DNA of 64,000 bases from NCBI GenBank assembly GCA_023954375.1, contig JAMLIC010000007.1, positions 174,144 through 238,143 on the forward strand, given 5' to 3'. This document shows positions 53,900 through 63,971 of the stretch, in pieces. Under the pieces are notes generated by a model, which made no database searches, was not told the DNA's origin, and saw only the letters and a list, made by a program, of their open reading frames with translations. Both the position numbers and the translations under genes were made by a program. How positions within the stretch are numbered: position 1 is the stretch's first letter; each line of letters opens with the position of its first letter. The stretch comes from Planctomycetota bacterium. GTDB taxonomy: Bacteria; Planctomycetota; J058.

Positions 53900-54804
53900 C
53901 AGAGCTCCACCGCCTCCCCCTCGCGCGCCAGGAGCACCTCGAGGTCGGACCCGCCCAGGCGGCGCGCGTAGTCCTGCACGCGGCCCTCGAGCACGTCGTC
54001 CCAGGCCTCCGGGTGGTGGTGATAGTTGTAGAAGCGGCGCACGCCCCCGGCGCGGGCCAGGCGGATCCCCTCGTCGGGGGTGCTGTGGCCCCAGTGCGGG
54101 TTCACGGCGTACTGCTCGGGGGTGAAGAAGGTGTCGTAGAGGAGGACGTCGGCGCCGGTCACGAACGTCTCGAGCGCGCGGCCGTACTCCTTGATCCTGG
54201 CCACGACCTCGGGGTCCGAGTCGGGCCGGCGCTCGTGGAAGCCCTCGCAGAGGAGCTGGTCGTCGTAGGGCGCCGTGTCCGTCATGTAGACGAACGCCTT
54301 GTCCCCGAGCTCGACCCGGTAGCCGATCGCCACGCCGGGGTGGTTCAGGCGCGCCGTGCGCACCCGCCAGGGGCCGATCGAGAACGACTCGCCCTCCATG
54401 ATCGCGCGCCAGTTCACCTCGGCCTTGAACGAGTCGAGGCCGTAGCTGAAGTAGGGGCTCTCCGCCTGCCCGGCGAAGACCTGCCGGAGGCGCCGGTCGT
54501 GGCTCCCGCGCGCGCACACGGTGAAGCGGTTGCCCTCGCGGAAGAAGGGCTCGAAGTACATGAAGCCCTGGATGTGGTCCCAGTGGGTGTGGCTGAAGAG
54601 GAAGGCCCCCTCGCCCACGCCGTCGCCGAACTCCTCGCGCATCAGGTCGCGGCCGGCCACGCGGGTGCCCGTGCCGGCGTCGATGATGAGCGCCGGGGCG
54701 CCCGGCGCGCGGACGACCACGCACGACGTGTTCCCGCCGACCTGGGTGACCTTCGGGTGGGCGACCGGAAACGACCCCCGCACCCCGTAGAAGGTGACGC
54801 GCAA
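53899..54804 (-). CDS. MBL-fold metallo-hydrolase (paralogue 2)
   Basis: 301 residues, the same fold and family as its neighbour, with clear homology along the length. 'SHTHWDHIQGF' gives His72, His74, Asp76 and His77; Asp176 lies in 'YMTDTAPYDD'; further His residues are in 'NHPGVAIGYR', 'NPHWGHST' and 'YNYHHHPE'. All metal ligands seem present, so it should be an active hydrolase. The start is TTG at 54804: GGAGG lies five bases upstream and no ATG or GTG is nearby in frame. A strong promoter (54847-54875) lies 43-71 bases upstream. Substrate unknown; linkage to pilT may point to a signalling nucleotide or surface function. Confidence 0.9.
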   Translation of the reverse strand: MRVTFYGVRGSFPVAHPKVTQVGGNTSCVVVRAPGAPALIIDAGTGTRVAGRDLMREEFGDGVGEGAFLFSHTHWDHIQGFMYFEPFFREGNRFTVCARGSHDRRLRQVFAGQAESPYFSYGLDSFKAEVNWRAIMEGESFSIGPWRVRTARLNHPGVAIGYRVELGDKAFVYMTDTAPYDDQLLCEGFHERRPDSDPEVVARIKEYGRALETFVTGADVLLYDTFFTPEQYAVNPHWGHSTPDEGIRLARAGGVRRFYNYHHHPEAWDDVLEGRVQDYARRLGGSDLEVLLAREGEAVEL

Positions 54805-54846
54805 ACTTCCTCCCGGTGATGCGGGCCCAATCCGCTGGAGTGCGGC

Positions 54847-54875
54847 ATCTTAGAGCGGCCGCCGGGCCGCGTCAA
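54847..54875 (-). promoter_or_regulatory. Near-consensus sigma70 promoter
   Basis: TTGACG (54870-54875) and TAAGAT (54847-54852) are separated by exactly 17 bases, reading leftward into the MBL-MBL-pilT genes. Transcription would start near 54840, giving a leader of about 36 bases. A clear A/T-bearing promoter like this is rare in the window. Confidence 0.65.
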
Positions 54876-54907
54876 CGCAAGGGTTACGTGGCCCTCTCGC
54901 GCCACGC

Positions 54908-56320
<1,413 letters not shown>

Positions 56321-56419
56321 GACGTGAGCAGGGTAGCCACTCGTCGGGGCGGGGGCCACCCGGCGAGGGGGCTCGCTGATGGTTGTGCCGCCCGGCCGCC
56401 CGGCGGTAGCCTCCAGCCG

Positions 56420-57622
56420 ATGCCCGAGGCCACGACAGGGTCGGACCCCGCGGGCGCCCTCGACGCGCTGCTCGACGCCCTGGACGGCGACGGGGCGCTC
56501 GGCGCCCGGCTCGAGGCCTTCGCCGCCCGGCTCGGCGACCTGCTCGGGGCGGCCGTCGGGGTCGAGGTGACGCTCGCCGGCGCGAGCGTCCGGGCGGCCG
56601 GCGCCGCCGCCCTCGCCGGGGCGGCGCGGCTCCCGGCGGGGCCGGGGGGCGCGCTCCTCGGGCGGCGGGCGTCGGCCGGCGCCGGCGGGCTGGCGCGGAC
56701 GGCCGCGCGCCTGCTCGCGCGCGAGCTCGCGTGGGAGCGGCGGGCGGCCCGCGCGGCGCGCGCCGAGGACGTCATGTCCGCGGTGACGCACGAGATGAAC
56801 AACGCCCTCACCCCGCTCCTCTGCCACGGGTGCGAGCCGGTGGCCCGCGAGTCGCTCCGCATCCGGGCGCTGCTGGAGACCCTGCGGGTCGTGCGCGGCC
56901 GCGCGCGGACGCGGGAGCTGCGCTGGTTCGGCGACGTGGTCGAGCGCGCGCGGAGGCTGCTCGGCGTGTCCGGCGGGGGCACGTTCCCGGTCGAGGCGGA
57001 GTGCGCGCCGGAGGCGGCGCGGCGGGCGGTCGGCCCCGAGCAGGAGCAGCTCGTCCCCGTGGTCCTGATGGCGGGGTTCGCCCTGCGCGCCCGCGCGCGG
57101 GCGGGCACGGCGCTGCGCCTGCGGGCCGGCGTCCACGGCGACGAGCTGCGGCTGACGCTCGACGCCGTGGTCGACGCCCCCGGCGACCTGGCCGGCGCGC
57201 TCGAGCAGCCCGACCCCGGGCGCGGCCCCGACGTGCGCCTGACGCGGGAGGGCGAGCGGCTGGGGCTCGAGCTGGTCCTCTCGCGGCGGCCGCGGGTGGT
57301 CCTGCTCGAGCCGGCCGGCGGCTCCCCCGCGACGCCCGGCGTCACCCGCGCCCTCGAGGCGGCCGGGTTCGACGTGGCCAGCGCCGACACGAGCGAGGGC
57401 GCGGTGGCCCTGGCCGGCGGCCCGGTCGAGCCGGCGGCGCTCCTGGTGCTGCCCGGCGCCCCCGGGCAGGCGCTGCGGCAGGGGCTCCACAGGACGCAGC
57501 CGCTCCTCGCCTCGCGCTGCCACCTCCTCGACGAGCGCCTCGTCCCCCGGGGGCATCGGCCGGCCGCCGACGAGGTGGACCTGGGCGAGCTCCTGGCGTC
57601 CGCGCGGGGGGCGGAGGCGTGA
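56420..57622 (+). CDS. Degenerate hybrid histidine kinase-like protein
   Basis: 400 residues. The N-terminus is Ala/Gly-rich, possibly a degenerate sensor (GAF-like). An H-box-like helix holds His124 in 'VTHEMNNALTPLL'. The following region should hold the ATP-binding HATPase: it has the right length and 'EQEQLVPVVLMAGFALRARA' at the N-box position, but the Asn and the glycine-rich G1/G2 boxes are not recognisable. The C-terminal 100 residues look like a receiver fold ('PRVVLLEPAGGSPATPGV', 'ASADTSEGAVALAGG') with the Asp pocket missing. It therefore may act as a scaffold or phosphotransfer protein, not a kinase (inference). ATG at 56420; the stop overlaps the next gene by four bases. Confidence 0.7.
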   Translation: MPEATTGSDPAGALDALLDALDGDGALGARLEAFAARLGDLLGAAVGVEVTLAGASVRAAGAAALAGAARLPAGPGGALLGRRASAGAGGLARTAARLLARELAWERRAARAARAEDVMSAVTHEMNNALTPLLCHGCEPVARESLRIRALLETLRVVRGRARTRELRWFGDVVERARRLLGVSGGGTFPVEAECAPEAARRAVGPEQEQLVPVVLMAGFALRARARAGTALRLRAGVHGDELRLTLDAVVDAPGDLAGALEQPDPGRGPDVRLTREGERLGLELVLSRRPRVVLLEPAGGSPATPGVTRALEAAGFDVASADTSEGAVALAGGPVEPAALLVLPGAPGQALRQGLHRTQPLLASRCHLLDERLVPRGHRPAADEVDLGELLASARGAEA

Positions 57623-57972
57623 GCGCGCCCGCCGCGCTCGTCGCCCGCGGCCCCGACGGGACCGAGCAGGTCCTGGTCCGGCCGGGGGGCGCCCTGCCCG
57701 CCAGCGCGCGGATCGTCCTGGCCACGGCGCGCCCCGGCCAGGAGGCGCTCGAGGTGGACCTGCTCGAGGGCGAGGGCGAGGCGGCGCGGCTCGTGGCGCG
57801 CGCGCGCTTCGCCCTGCCGCGCGGGCTGCCCGCGAACGCCTGGATCCCCGTCGAGGTGCAGGTCGGCGCCGACCTGCGCGTGCGCGCCGAGGCGCGCGAG
57901 AACCTGCGGCGGGTCCGCGCGCCGGCGGCGTTCACGCCCGGGCCGGACGAGACGACCTACCGCGCCGGGTGA
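57619..57972 (+). CDS. Orphan Hsp70 substrate-binding-domain-like protein
   Basis: 117 residues with no ATPase domain. The pattern 'VLVRPGGALPASARIVLATA', then 'EALEVDLLEGEGEAARLVAR' and 'ARFALPRGLPANAWIPVEVQ' then 'VGADLRVRAEA' follows the beta-sandwich of the DnaK peptide-binding domain: '...IP.nTpLP......F.TA.d.Q..v.i.v.qGE....n..LG.f.L.gip.apRG...IeV.f..d..g.L.V.A'. The lid helices are absent. It might bind extended peptides or act as a regulator of Hsp70 or the kinase-like partner. The GTG overlaps the upstream stop (GTGA), so the two are co-translated. Similarity is by eye only. Confidence 0.65.
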   Translation: MSAPAALVARGPDGTEQVLVRPGGALPASARIVLATARPGQEALEVDLLEGEGEAARLVARARFALPRGLPANAWIPVEVQVGADLRVRAEARENLRRVRAPAAFTPGPDETTYRAG

Positions 57973-58076
57973 GACGCCCGCCGTCACCCCCGTAGACACC
58001 CGACACGCACGGTGCGACGAGCGCACGCCCCGGCCAGGGGATAGGGCGCGGAACGTCGATTGTTGTGGTGGCCGCC

Positions 58077-58976
58077 ATGACCAGCCTCGCCGCCCGCGCC
58101 GTCGTCCTCACGCTCCTCCTCGCCGCCCCCGCCCGGGCCCAGCCGACGAACGGCTCGCGGGCCGACGTCGACGCGTCGATCCGCCGCGCGGCGGCGCTCC
58201 AGCAGGCGGGTCGGACCGCCGAGGCCCTCGACGTCATGCGGGGCGCCGTGCAGCGCTCCGCCTTCCGCGACGCCAAGGCGCGCTACTTCCTGGCGAGGGT
58301 CTACACCATCCGGAAGGGCGAGCACGCGCGCGCCGGGCGGCGCGCGCAGGCGCGCGACTCGGAGAGCATGGCGCTCCTGCACCTCCGCGGCGCGCGGGAC
58401 CTCCGCGACGCGGAGTGGTCGCCGCACGCGCGCGACCGCCTGCACGAGCGGGCGCGGCGGACGCCGCTCCTCGGCCAGTACACGGAGGGCGGCCGCTACC
58501 CGCACGGCTACTGCGGCCCCACGTCGCTGCGCATGGTCCTGCGCCTCGAGGGGCTCGCCGACCCGGGCGCCGACGCGGTCGCGCTGGGCGGGGCGCGGCC
58601 CTACCAGCCCGGCGTCGGGAGCTGGGGCGGCAGGCTCGCGCAGCGGGCGCGGGAGCTCGGCCTGAAGGGGGCGAAGTTCGTCACCAACGGGCGGCTGAGC
58701 GACGTCACGCGCTCGCTCGACGAGGGCCGGCCGGTGCTCATGTCCGGGGCGGGGGCGTTCTCGGCGCGGTTCGAGGACGGGCGGCTGCGCGCGCGCAGCT
58801 ACGGGTCGGGGCACTACCTCGTCGCCGTCGGCTACGAGCGCGGGCCGGACGGCAAGGTGAAGACGCTGCTCCTCAACGACTCCGACACCGGCCGGCGCCT
58901 GCGCATGGACGCGGCCGCGGCGCGGCGGTTCTTCCGCGGCGACGGCGCGATCTGGATGCTCACCTACGAGGGGTAG
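58077..58976 (+). CDS. Secreted C39-like cysteine peptidase domain protein
   Basis: 299 residues with a signal peptide (hydrophobic 8-20, cleavage near ARA-QP). A helical, TPR-like part follows ('GRTAEALDVMRGAVQRSAFR'). From about 135 it is a papain-like peptidase_C39-type domain: Cys146 in 'GYCGPTSLRMVL', His246 in 'YGSGHYLVAVGY' and Asp268 in 'LLLNDSDTG', in the family order. The fold is used for bacteriocin leader cleavage and by many secreted housekeeping enzymes; here no ABC transporter is attached. I chose the ATG at 58077 over a GTG at 58065 because it gives a standard signal peptide. Confidence 0.85.
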   Translation: MTSLAARAVVLTLLLAAPARAQPTNGSRADVDASIRRAAALQQAGRTAEALDVMRGAVQRSAFRDAKARYFLARVYTIRKGEHARAGRRAQARDSESMALLHLRGARDLRDAEWSPHARDRLHERARRTPLLGQYTEGGRYPHGYCGPTSLRMVLRLEGLADPGADAVALGGARPYQPGVGSWGGRLAQRARELGLKGAKFVTNGRLSDVTRSLDEGRPVLMSGAGAFSARFEDGRLRARSYGSGHYLVAVGYERGPDGKVKTLLLNDSDTGRRLRMDAAAARRFFRGDGAIWMLTYEG

Positions 58977-58999
58977 GATGGCGACGAACGGAGGTCGCC

Positions 59000-59692
59000 A
59001 TGCTCCCCCCGCACCTCGCCGGCACCGCCGCGCGCGGCCTCGTGCCCGGCCAGCCGATCGCCCAGTGGGAGCTCGGGCCCATGCAGAACTTCGTCTACCT
59101 GCTGGTCGACTGGCAGGCGAGGCGGGCCGCCCTCGCCGATCCCCAGTCCGACCTGAGCGCGCCGCTCGAGGCCCTCCGCGCGCACGACCTCGCGCTCGAG
59201 CGCGTCCTGATCACCCACACGCACTTCGACCACGTGGCGGGCCTGCCGGCGCTCGTGCGCGACCGGCCGGAGCTGACGGTGGTCCTGCACGAGGCCGACC
59301 TGCACCGGATCGAGCGCGTGCTGCGGGGGCGGGCGCCGGCGCTGGTCGAGGACGGGCAGACGTTCGGGGTGGGCGGGCTGGAGGTGAAGGCGCTCCACAC
59401 GCCCGGGCACAGCGCCGGGCACGCCTGCTACCTGGTGGAGGGGCTGACGCCGCCGGCGCTGCTCACGGGCGACACGATCTTCATCCGCGACTGCGGCCGC
59501 ACCGACCTCGACACCGGCGACGACGCGGCCATGTTCGCGTCGATCCAGCGCGTGAAGGCGCTGCCGCCCGAGACGGTGATCCTGCCCGGGCACCACTACC
59601 GCCCCGAGGTGGCCAGCACGGTCGGGCGCGAGCGCGAGACCAGCCCCCCGTTCCGGGCGCGGACGGTGGAGGAGCTGGCGGCGCTGCCCTGA
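59000..59692 (+). CDS. ETHE1-like MBL-fold hydrolase (persulfide dioxygenase family)
   Basis: 230 residues. Metal motif 'THTHFDHVAG' (His73, His75, Asp77, His78), then 'HTPGHSAGH' (His133, His137) and Asp158 in 'GDTIFIRDCGRTDL'. The 'CGRTDL' stretch and the final 'PGHHYRPEVASTVGRERE' match ETHE1-type persulfide dioxygenases and distinguish them from true glyoxalase II. These oxidise glutathione or other low-molecular-weight persulfides with iron. Rhodanese partners are not visible. GGAGG precedes the ATG by five bases. Confidence 0.87.
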   Translation: MLPPHLAGTAARGLVPGQPIAQWELGPMQNFVYLLVDWQARRAALADPQSDLSAPLEALRAHDLALERVLITHTHFDHVAGLPALVRDRPELTVVLHEADLHRIERVLRGRAPALVEDGQTFGVGGLEVKALHTPGHSAGHACYLVEGLTPPALLTGDTIFIRDCGRTDLDTGDDAAMFASIQRVKALPPETVILPGHHYRPEVASTVGRERETSPPFRARTVEELAALP

Positions 59693-59711
59693 CGCGGCGA
59701 CCATCCCCGCC

Positions 59712-61033
59712 ATGAACGACGACCTCCGCCCCGGCGCCGGCCCGACCTCCTACGACGACCAGCGCGCGACGCGGCGCTGCGACGCGTGCGGGCGCTCGGT
59801 CGCCGGCCCCGCCGAGACCATGCACCCGGACCTGCTCTCGGGCCTCGAGGACCTGGCGGCGCGCGTGCGCGACGGGGCGGCCCGCCAGGGGCCCGCCTGC
59901 GCCTCGTGCGGCGGCGCGACCCGCGTCGTCGCCGTGCGCCGCCGCACGTTCGTGCGCGAGGCCGGCCGCGACCTGGTGCTCGCGTGGTCCGCCGAGGCGC
60001 CCGGCGGCGTGGCGCTGACCTGGGGCGACGGCGCCCCCGCCGAGGTGACGCCCGAGGTCGAGCGCGGGCTCGTCCGCGACGCCGCCCTGCGCCACGTGCA
60101 GGCCTGCCAGGACATCTTCCAGGACGCCCGCGCCCTCGCCGCCGCCCGCGCGCTCGTCGAGGGCCACCCGGGAGACCCGGCGCTCGTCGACCTCCTGCCG
60201 CGCGTCGTCCGGCTCGGCGCCGGCGGGTGGGCGCTGGCGCTGACGATCGCCCGCGACGCCGCCGCGCCGGCCGGGGCCGCCCGCGCGCTGGCGCGCGCCG
60301 CGCTCGACGCGGCCTCGACCCGGCGGCGCTCGACGAGGCCCGCGCGCTCCTCGACCAGGCGGCGCCGCGGTCGACGTCGACGACGCGCCCTGCGCGCCCG
60401 CCTCCTCCGGGCCAAGCGGGCGACGCCGAGGGCGCGCGCGCCGCCGGGTGGCTGTGGCCGCGGCCGCGCCCGGCTGCGCCGAGGCGCACGCGGCGCTGGC
60501 GACCTCGCGCCCGACCCTTCGCCGCCGCGCTCGAGCACCACGCGCGCGCCGAGGCGGCCGCGCCCGAGGCCGCCGACCACCCGCTCGGCGGCGCGCGCGC
60601 GCTCCTGCGCCTCGGCCGCCTCGACGAGGCGGCGGCGGCCGCCGCCCGGGCGCGGGCCCTCGATCCGGATCACGCGCGGCTGGGGCGGGTCGAGCACGAG
60701 CTCCGCCGCCGCCGCGGCGAGGAGCCGTCGGACGGCCCCCGCGTCGTCCTCGAGGTGGTCGGCCTCGACGCCTGGGGCGAGGCGACGCTCGAGCGCGGGG
60801 TCCTGCCCCTGCAGGATCCGGCCGCCGGCCCGGAGGACGCGGTCCGCGACCTCGCCTGCGCCCTGGGGCTCGTCGAGGGCGCGGTGCTCGCCCGCGACCC
60901 GACGGGCGCGCCGCTGCGCCTCTTCCAGGTGCAGGGCGACGGCCGCTGCGTCGACCTCGCCCCGCTCGACGACCCCGAGGCCGTGGCGCTGTTCACGGAC
61001 GAGTTCGGCGCGCTCTGGGCGGACGCGGTGTGA
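59712..61033 (+). pseudogene. Zinc-ribbon/TPR-like protein, frame-disrupted
   Basis: ATG at 59712 starts a good frame with a zinc ribbon pair ('RCDACGRSV', 'ACASCGGAT') and 'RRTFVREAGRDLVLAWSAEA', continuing to about 60310 ('LARAALDAA'). The protein then continues in successively different frames: 'LDPAALDEARALLDQAA', then 'VDVDDAP', 'RALRARLLRAK', 'GDAEGARAA', 'AVAAAAPGCAEAHAALATS', and finally 'FAAALEHHARAEAAAPEAAD' to the stop at 61033. Every step can be explained by one missing base, all within about 220 bases. The reconstructed protein has TPR-like helices and a C-terminal domain ('VVLEVVGLDAWGEATLERGV'). Likely sequencing deletions; a decaying gene is the alternative. Confidence 0.65.
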
Positions 61034-61175
61034 TCGCGGAGGCGCGGCGAGAGCTCGAGAGCTCGCCTGCCGCTGCTCGTGCCCGACCCGCCAGTGCGGC
61101 CGATGGGGCGGCGCGGAACGGGCCAGGCGCCCTCGCCCGGGCACCTGCGCCGATCGCGCCCCCCTCGCGAGCGCG

Positions 61176-62849
61176 TCACTTCATCGCAGGTCCGAGCTCG
61201 AAGAGCCGGCCGCCCTCGTCCTCGACCACCAGCCGCAGGTCGCCCGCGTTCTCCGGCGCGTGCCCGGCCGGCACGACGAGCCAGCGCAGGTCGAAGCGCT
61301 CGCGCAGGGCGCGCCAGTCGGCGCGCCGGTGCGCGTCGATCAGCGCCTCCTCCTGGCGCACGACGCTCGTCGGGTAGCGGGCCAGGTAGCCGAACGCCAT
61401 GGGCTTCTCGTGGACCGTCTGGTACCACAGCGGCCGGTAGTAGCCGCTCGCCACGTCGAGGACGGCGCCGTCCGGCGCGTCGCGCAGGGCGTGCACGTAG
61501 GCCGGGAGCGCCGCCACGGGCAGGACCGGCAGCGTCGCCGGCGCGTGGTCGATCACGAGCGCCGCGGCGAAGGCGGCCAGCGCCCCGCGGCGCCCCTCCG
61601 CCAGGAGGCGCTGGACGCCTGCGGCGACGAGGACGGCCGTGCCCAGGGTCGCCACGACCATGAAGCGCGACGGCTTCCCCGCGAGCTGGAGCGGCGGGAG
61701 CCAGTCGACGAGCGTCCACGGGAGCGGCACGCCGGTGCGCCGCCCGGCCACCTGCAGCTCCGGCCCCAGGCCCAGGACCACGACGCCGACGACGAGCACG
61801 ACCCACGCCCTCGACCGCACACCCGGCGCGACCGCCGCCCGCCGCCGCCACAGCCACGCGAGCAGGACGACGACCGGCAGCCCGAGCGACGCATCGACCC
61901 CGTCGGCGAACGCCGCCCCGCGCCAGAGCCAGGCGGTCAGGTCGGCGAAGCGCCAGCTCACGCCGGGGACGACGAGCCCCAGGAGGTCGACGGAGAAGTC
62001 GCGCGGGTCGCTCGGGAAGAGGAACGGGTCGCGCGCGTGCTCCGCCGCGACCGGGAGGGCCAGCGGGCCCACGAGCAGGGTCGCCAGGGCGCCGAAGGTC
62101 ACGAGGGCGACCACCCGCTCGCGCACGAGCAGCCACGCGCGCCCCTCCTCGAGCGCCCGCCCCGCCAGGAGCAGGGCGCCCGCGAGCGCGCAGGCGGAGA
62201 GGAAGTAGAGGTCGCACAGCGCGTTCAGCCCCAGCGCCAGCGCCGCGAGCGCCGTGGCGCCGAGCGTCGGGCGGTCGAGGAGCCGGAGCCAGGCGAGGGC
62301 GAACACCGGGAGCCACTGGCAGGCGACCAGGTTGAGGTGGCCGTGGCCCCGGGCGGCGTGCCAGTGCGAGAAGGTGAACACGAAGCCCGCGGCGAGGGCG
62401 CCGGGCCACGAGCCGACGAGGCGGTGCGCGAGCAGGAACGCGGTCACCCCCGCGGCCACGAACGAGCCCACGAGCACCGCGTTGTAGGCCTGCTCGCGCG
62501 AGAGCCACGGGCGCAGGGGGGCGGCCACCGCGGCGTTGAACAGCCCGAGCGTCTGCCCGCGCAGCGACGTGCCGAACGGGTGGTGGAGGGCGTCGGTGCG
62601 GAACGGGTCCTCCCCGGTCGCGGCGGCGCGCTCCAGCCACCAGAAGTTCCAGATGCAGTTGAGGGCGTCGCCCTCGCCGCCGAGCACGTGGGTGCGCGAG
62701 AGGCGCACGGCCGGGAGCTGGAGCAGCACGAACAGGAGCAGGTAGACCGCGGCCGGCGCGAGCACGAGCCGTACGGCAGCGACGAGCGCCGCGCGCGCGC
62801 GGCCGCGGCGCGCGCTCGCCTCCGGCGGGACCGCGGCGGGACCGTCCAT
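61176..62849 (-). CDS. GT-C-like integral membrane protein
   Basis: 557 residues with about eleven hydrophobic helices. The first extracytoplasmic loop contains 'GEGDALNCIWNFWWLERAAA' then 'PFRTDALHHPFGTSL', a pattern seen in GT-C-fold glycosyltransferases that use lipid-linked sugars, in which the acidic residue is catalytic. A soluble C-terminal domain of about 120 residues follows ('DGAVLDVASGYYRPLWYQTV'). It probably glycosylates a lipid or protein on the outer face of the inner membrane, but a nonenzymatic YfhO-like role cannot be excluded. The methyltransferase gene ends 11 bases upstream, so they are one operon. ATG at 62849. Confidence 0.75.
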   Translation of the reverse strand: MDGPAAVPPEASARRGRARAALVAAVRLVLAPAAVYLLLFVLLQLPAVRLSRTHVLGGEGDALNCIWNFWWLERAAATGEDPFRTDALHHPFGTSLRGQTLGLFNAAVAAPLRPWLSREQAYNAVLVGSFVAAGVTAFLLAHRLVGSWPGALAAGFVFTFSHWHAARGHGHLNLVACQWLPVFALAWLRLLDRPTLGATALAALALGLNALCDLYFLSACALAGALLLAGRALEEGRAWLLVRERVVALVTFGALATLLVGPLALPVAAEHARDPFLFPSDPRDFSVDLLGLVVPGVSWRFADLTAWLWRGAAFADGVDASLGLPVVVLLAWLWRRRAAVAPGVRSRAWVVLVVGVVVLGLGPELQVAGRRTGVPLPWTLVDWLPPLQLAGKPSRFMVVATLGTAVLVAAGVQRLLAEGRRGALAAFAAALVIDHAPATLPVLPVAALPAYVHALRDAPDGAVLDVASGYYRPLWYQTVHEKPMAFGYLARYPTSVVRQEEALIDAHRRADWRALRERFDLRWLVVPAGHAPENAGDLRLVVEDEGGRLFELGPAMK

Positions 62850-62860
62850 GGCGCGCGAGT

Positions 62861-63604
62861 CTAACCCGGCCTGCGCGCGACGAGCGCCAGCGACACCCCC
62901 AGCGGCAGGTCGACCCGGCGCAGCAGGCGGCGCTCGAGCGAGAAGATCCCGCCGAGCAGGGGGCCGAGGCGCCCCCCGCGCTGGGCGTCGCTGGCGAGGC
63001 CCGAAGGCCTGAGCACCCGGCTCGCCAGGCGCGAGGCGAAGATCGGCAGGAACAGGAACGAGTTGAAGTAGGTCACGCGGTCGACCTCGAACCCCGCGCC
63101 GACGATCAGGTCCTTCAGCCGCGCGGCGGTGTAGCGCCGGTGGTGCTGGGCGATGTCGTCGTGGGCCCCCCACAGCAGCTCGATGGCCGGGACGAACACG
63201 ATCAGGCCGCCCCCCGGCCGGAGGACGCGCCGCAGCTCGGCCGCCGACGCGTGGTCGTCGCGCACGTGCTCCAGGACGTCGAGCGCGACCGCCAGGTCGA
63301 AGCTGTCGTCGCGGAACGGCAGGCGCGGGAGCCCGGCGCGGAGCCGGGCCCGGTACGCGCCCGACCAGCCCCGCCCCAGGGCCAGCGGGAGCGGGTGGGC
63401 GTCGATCCCGATCACGCCCCGCCCCGCGCCGGCGATCACCGAGCCCGTCGCCCCCGTGCCGCACCCCACGTCGAGCACGCGCCGGACGGGGGGGAGCCGC
63501 GGCTCGAGCTCGGCCAGCGCGTCGGCCAGGAGCTCACGCCGGACGCGGAACCACCAGTGGCGCCGCTCCAGCTCGGCCTCGGCCTGGTACATCTCCGGTT
63601 GCAT
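62861..63604 (-). CDS. Class I SAM-dependent methyltransferase
   Basis: 247 residues. The SAM-binding loop 'RRVLDVGCGTGATGSVIAGA' lies near residue 41, with the acidic end of strand 2 in 'VIGIDAHPLPL', and motif 'FDLAVALDVLEHVRDDHASA' and 'LRPGGGLIVFVPA' following. The N-terminus 'MYQAEAELERRHWWFRVRRE' is typical of a group that acts next to cell-surface glycan genes. It is co-transcribed with the GT-C-like gene, so it may methylate a glycan or lipid-linked intermediate (inference). ATG at 63604. Confidence 0.87.
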   Translation of the reverse strand: MQPEMYQAEAELERRHWWFRVRRELLADALAELEPRLPPVRRVLDVGCGTGATGSVIAGAGRGVIGIDAHPLPLALGRGWSGAYRARLRAGLPRLPFRDDSFDLAVALDVLEHVRDDHASAAELRRVLRPGGGLIVFVPAIELLWGAHDDIAQHHRRYTAARLKDLIVGAGFEVDRVTYFNSFLFLPIFASRLASRVLRPSGLASDAQRGGRLGPLLGGIFSLERRLLRRVDLPLGVSLALVARRPG

Positions 63605-63788
63605 GGTCGGGTGCGCGGCCCCTCCGGGGGACGAGCGTTGTAACAGCCCCGGCGCCGTGGCGCGCGGCCGGCGGCACGTCGAGCTCCGCCCCCTCGGTTC
63701 GGACCTCGGCGACCTGCGTGTCGTGACCCGACCGGCAGCGGCGTTCGTGCCGCGCGTGCCGCGGCCGCGATCGTTCAGTTCAGGCCCG

Positions 63789-63814
63789 CTCGGCCGTCTT
63801 CGCAGACGGCCGAG
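63789..63814. terminator. Perfect 11-bp hairpin, TCGC loop
   Basis: CTCGGCCGTCT, loop TCGC, AGACGGCCGAG. A stable stem with a tetraloop, adjacent to the shared 12-mer at 63822-63833. No U run on either strand. Confidence 0.5.
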
Positions 63815-63906
63815 CCGCCTCCGAGCACACCTCGCGGCGCCTCCGCAGCGAGAGCCCCAGGCGAGGCGGAGGAGGGCGAGGCGGTGCCGCGCGAAGGCGA
63901 GGGAAG

Positions 63907-63924
63907 GGCGGCCGCCTGGCCGCC
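63907..63924. repeat. Perfect 7-bp hairpin
   Basis: GGCGGCC, loop GCCT, GGCCGCC. Part of a cluster of three hairpins in 185 bases. Confidence 0.45.
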
Positions 63925-63940
63925 GACCGAGCCTGAGCGG

Positions 63941-63971
63941 CCAGGGTGTCGCGAGAAGCGCGACACCCTGG
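63941..63971. terminator. Perfect 13-bp hairpin
   Basis: CCAGGGTGTCGCG, loop AGAAG, CGCGACACCCTGG. It is the strongest inverted repeat in the window and may end a transcript from the gene beyond the right edge. Confidence 0.5.

Noticed and set aside
58065..58076. GTG at 58065 as start of the C39-like protein
   Set aside because: The ATG at 58077 gives a normal signal peptide with a basic N-terminus; the upstream codons add only hydrophobic residues without a better ribosome site.
63775..63966. 63-codon frame on the - strand at the right end
   Set aside because: Composition only, no start context, and it overlaps three perfect hairpins.
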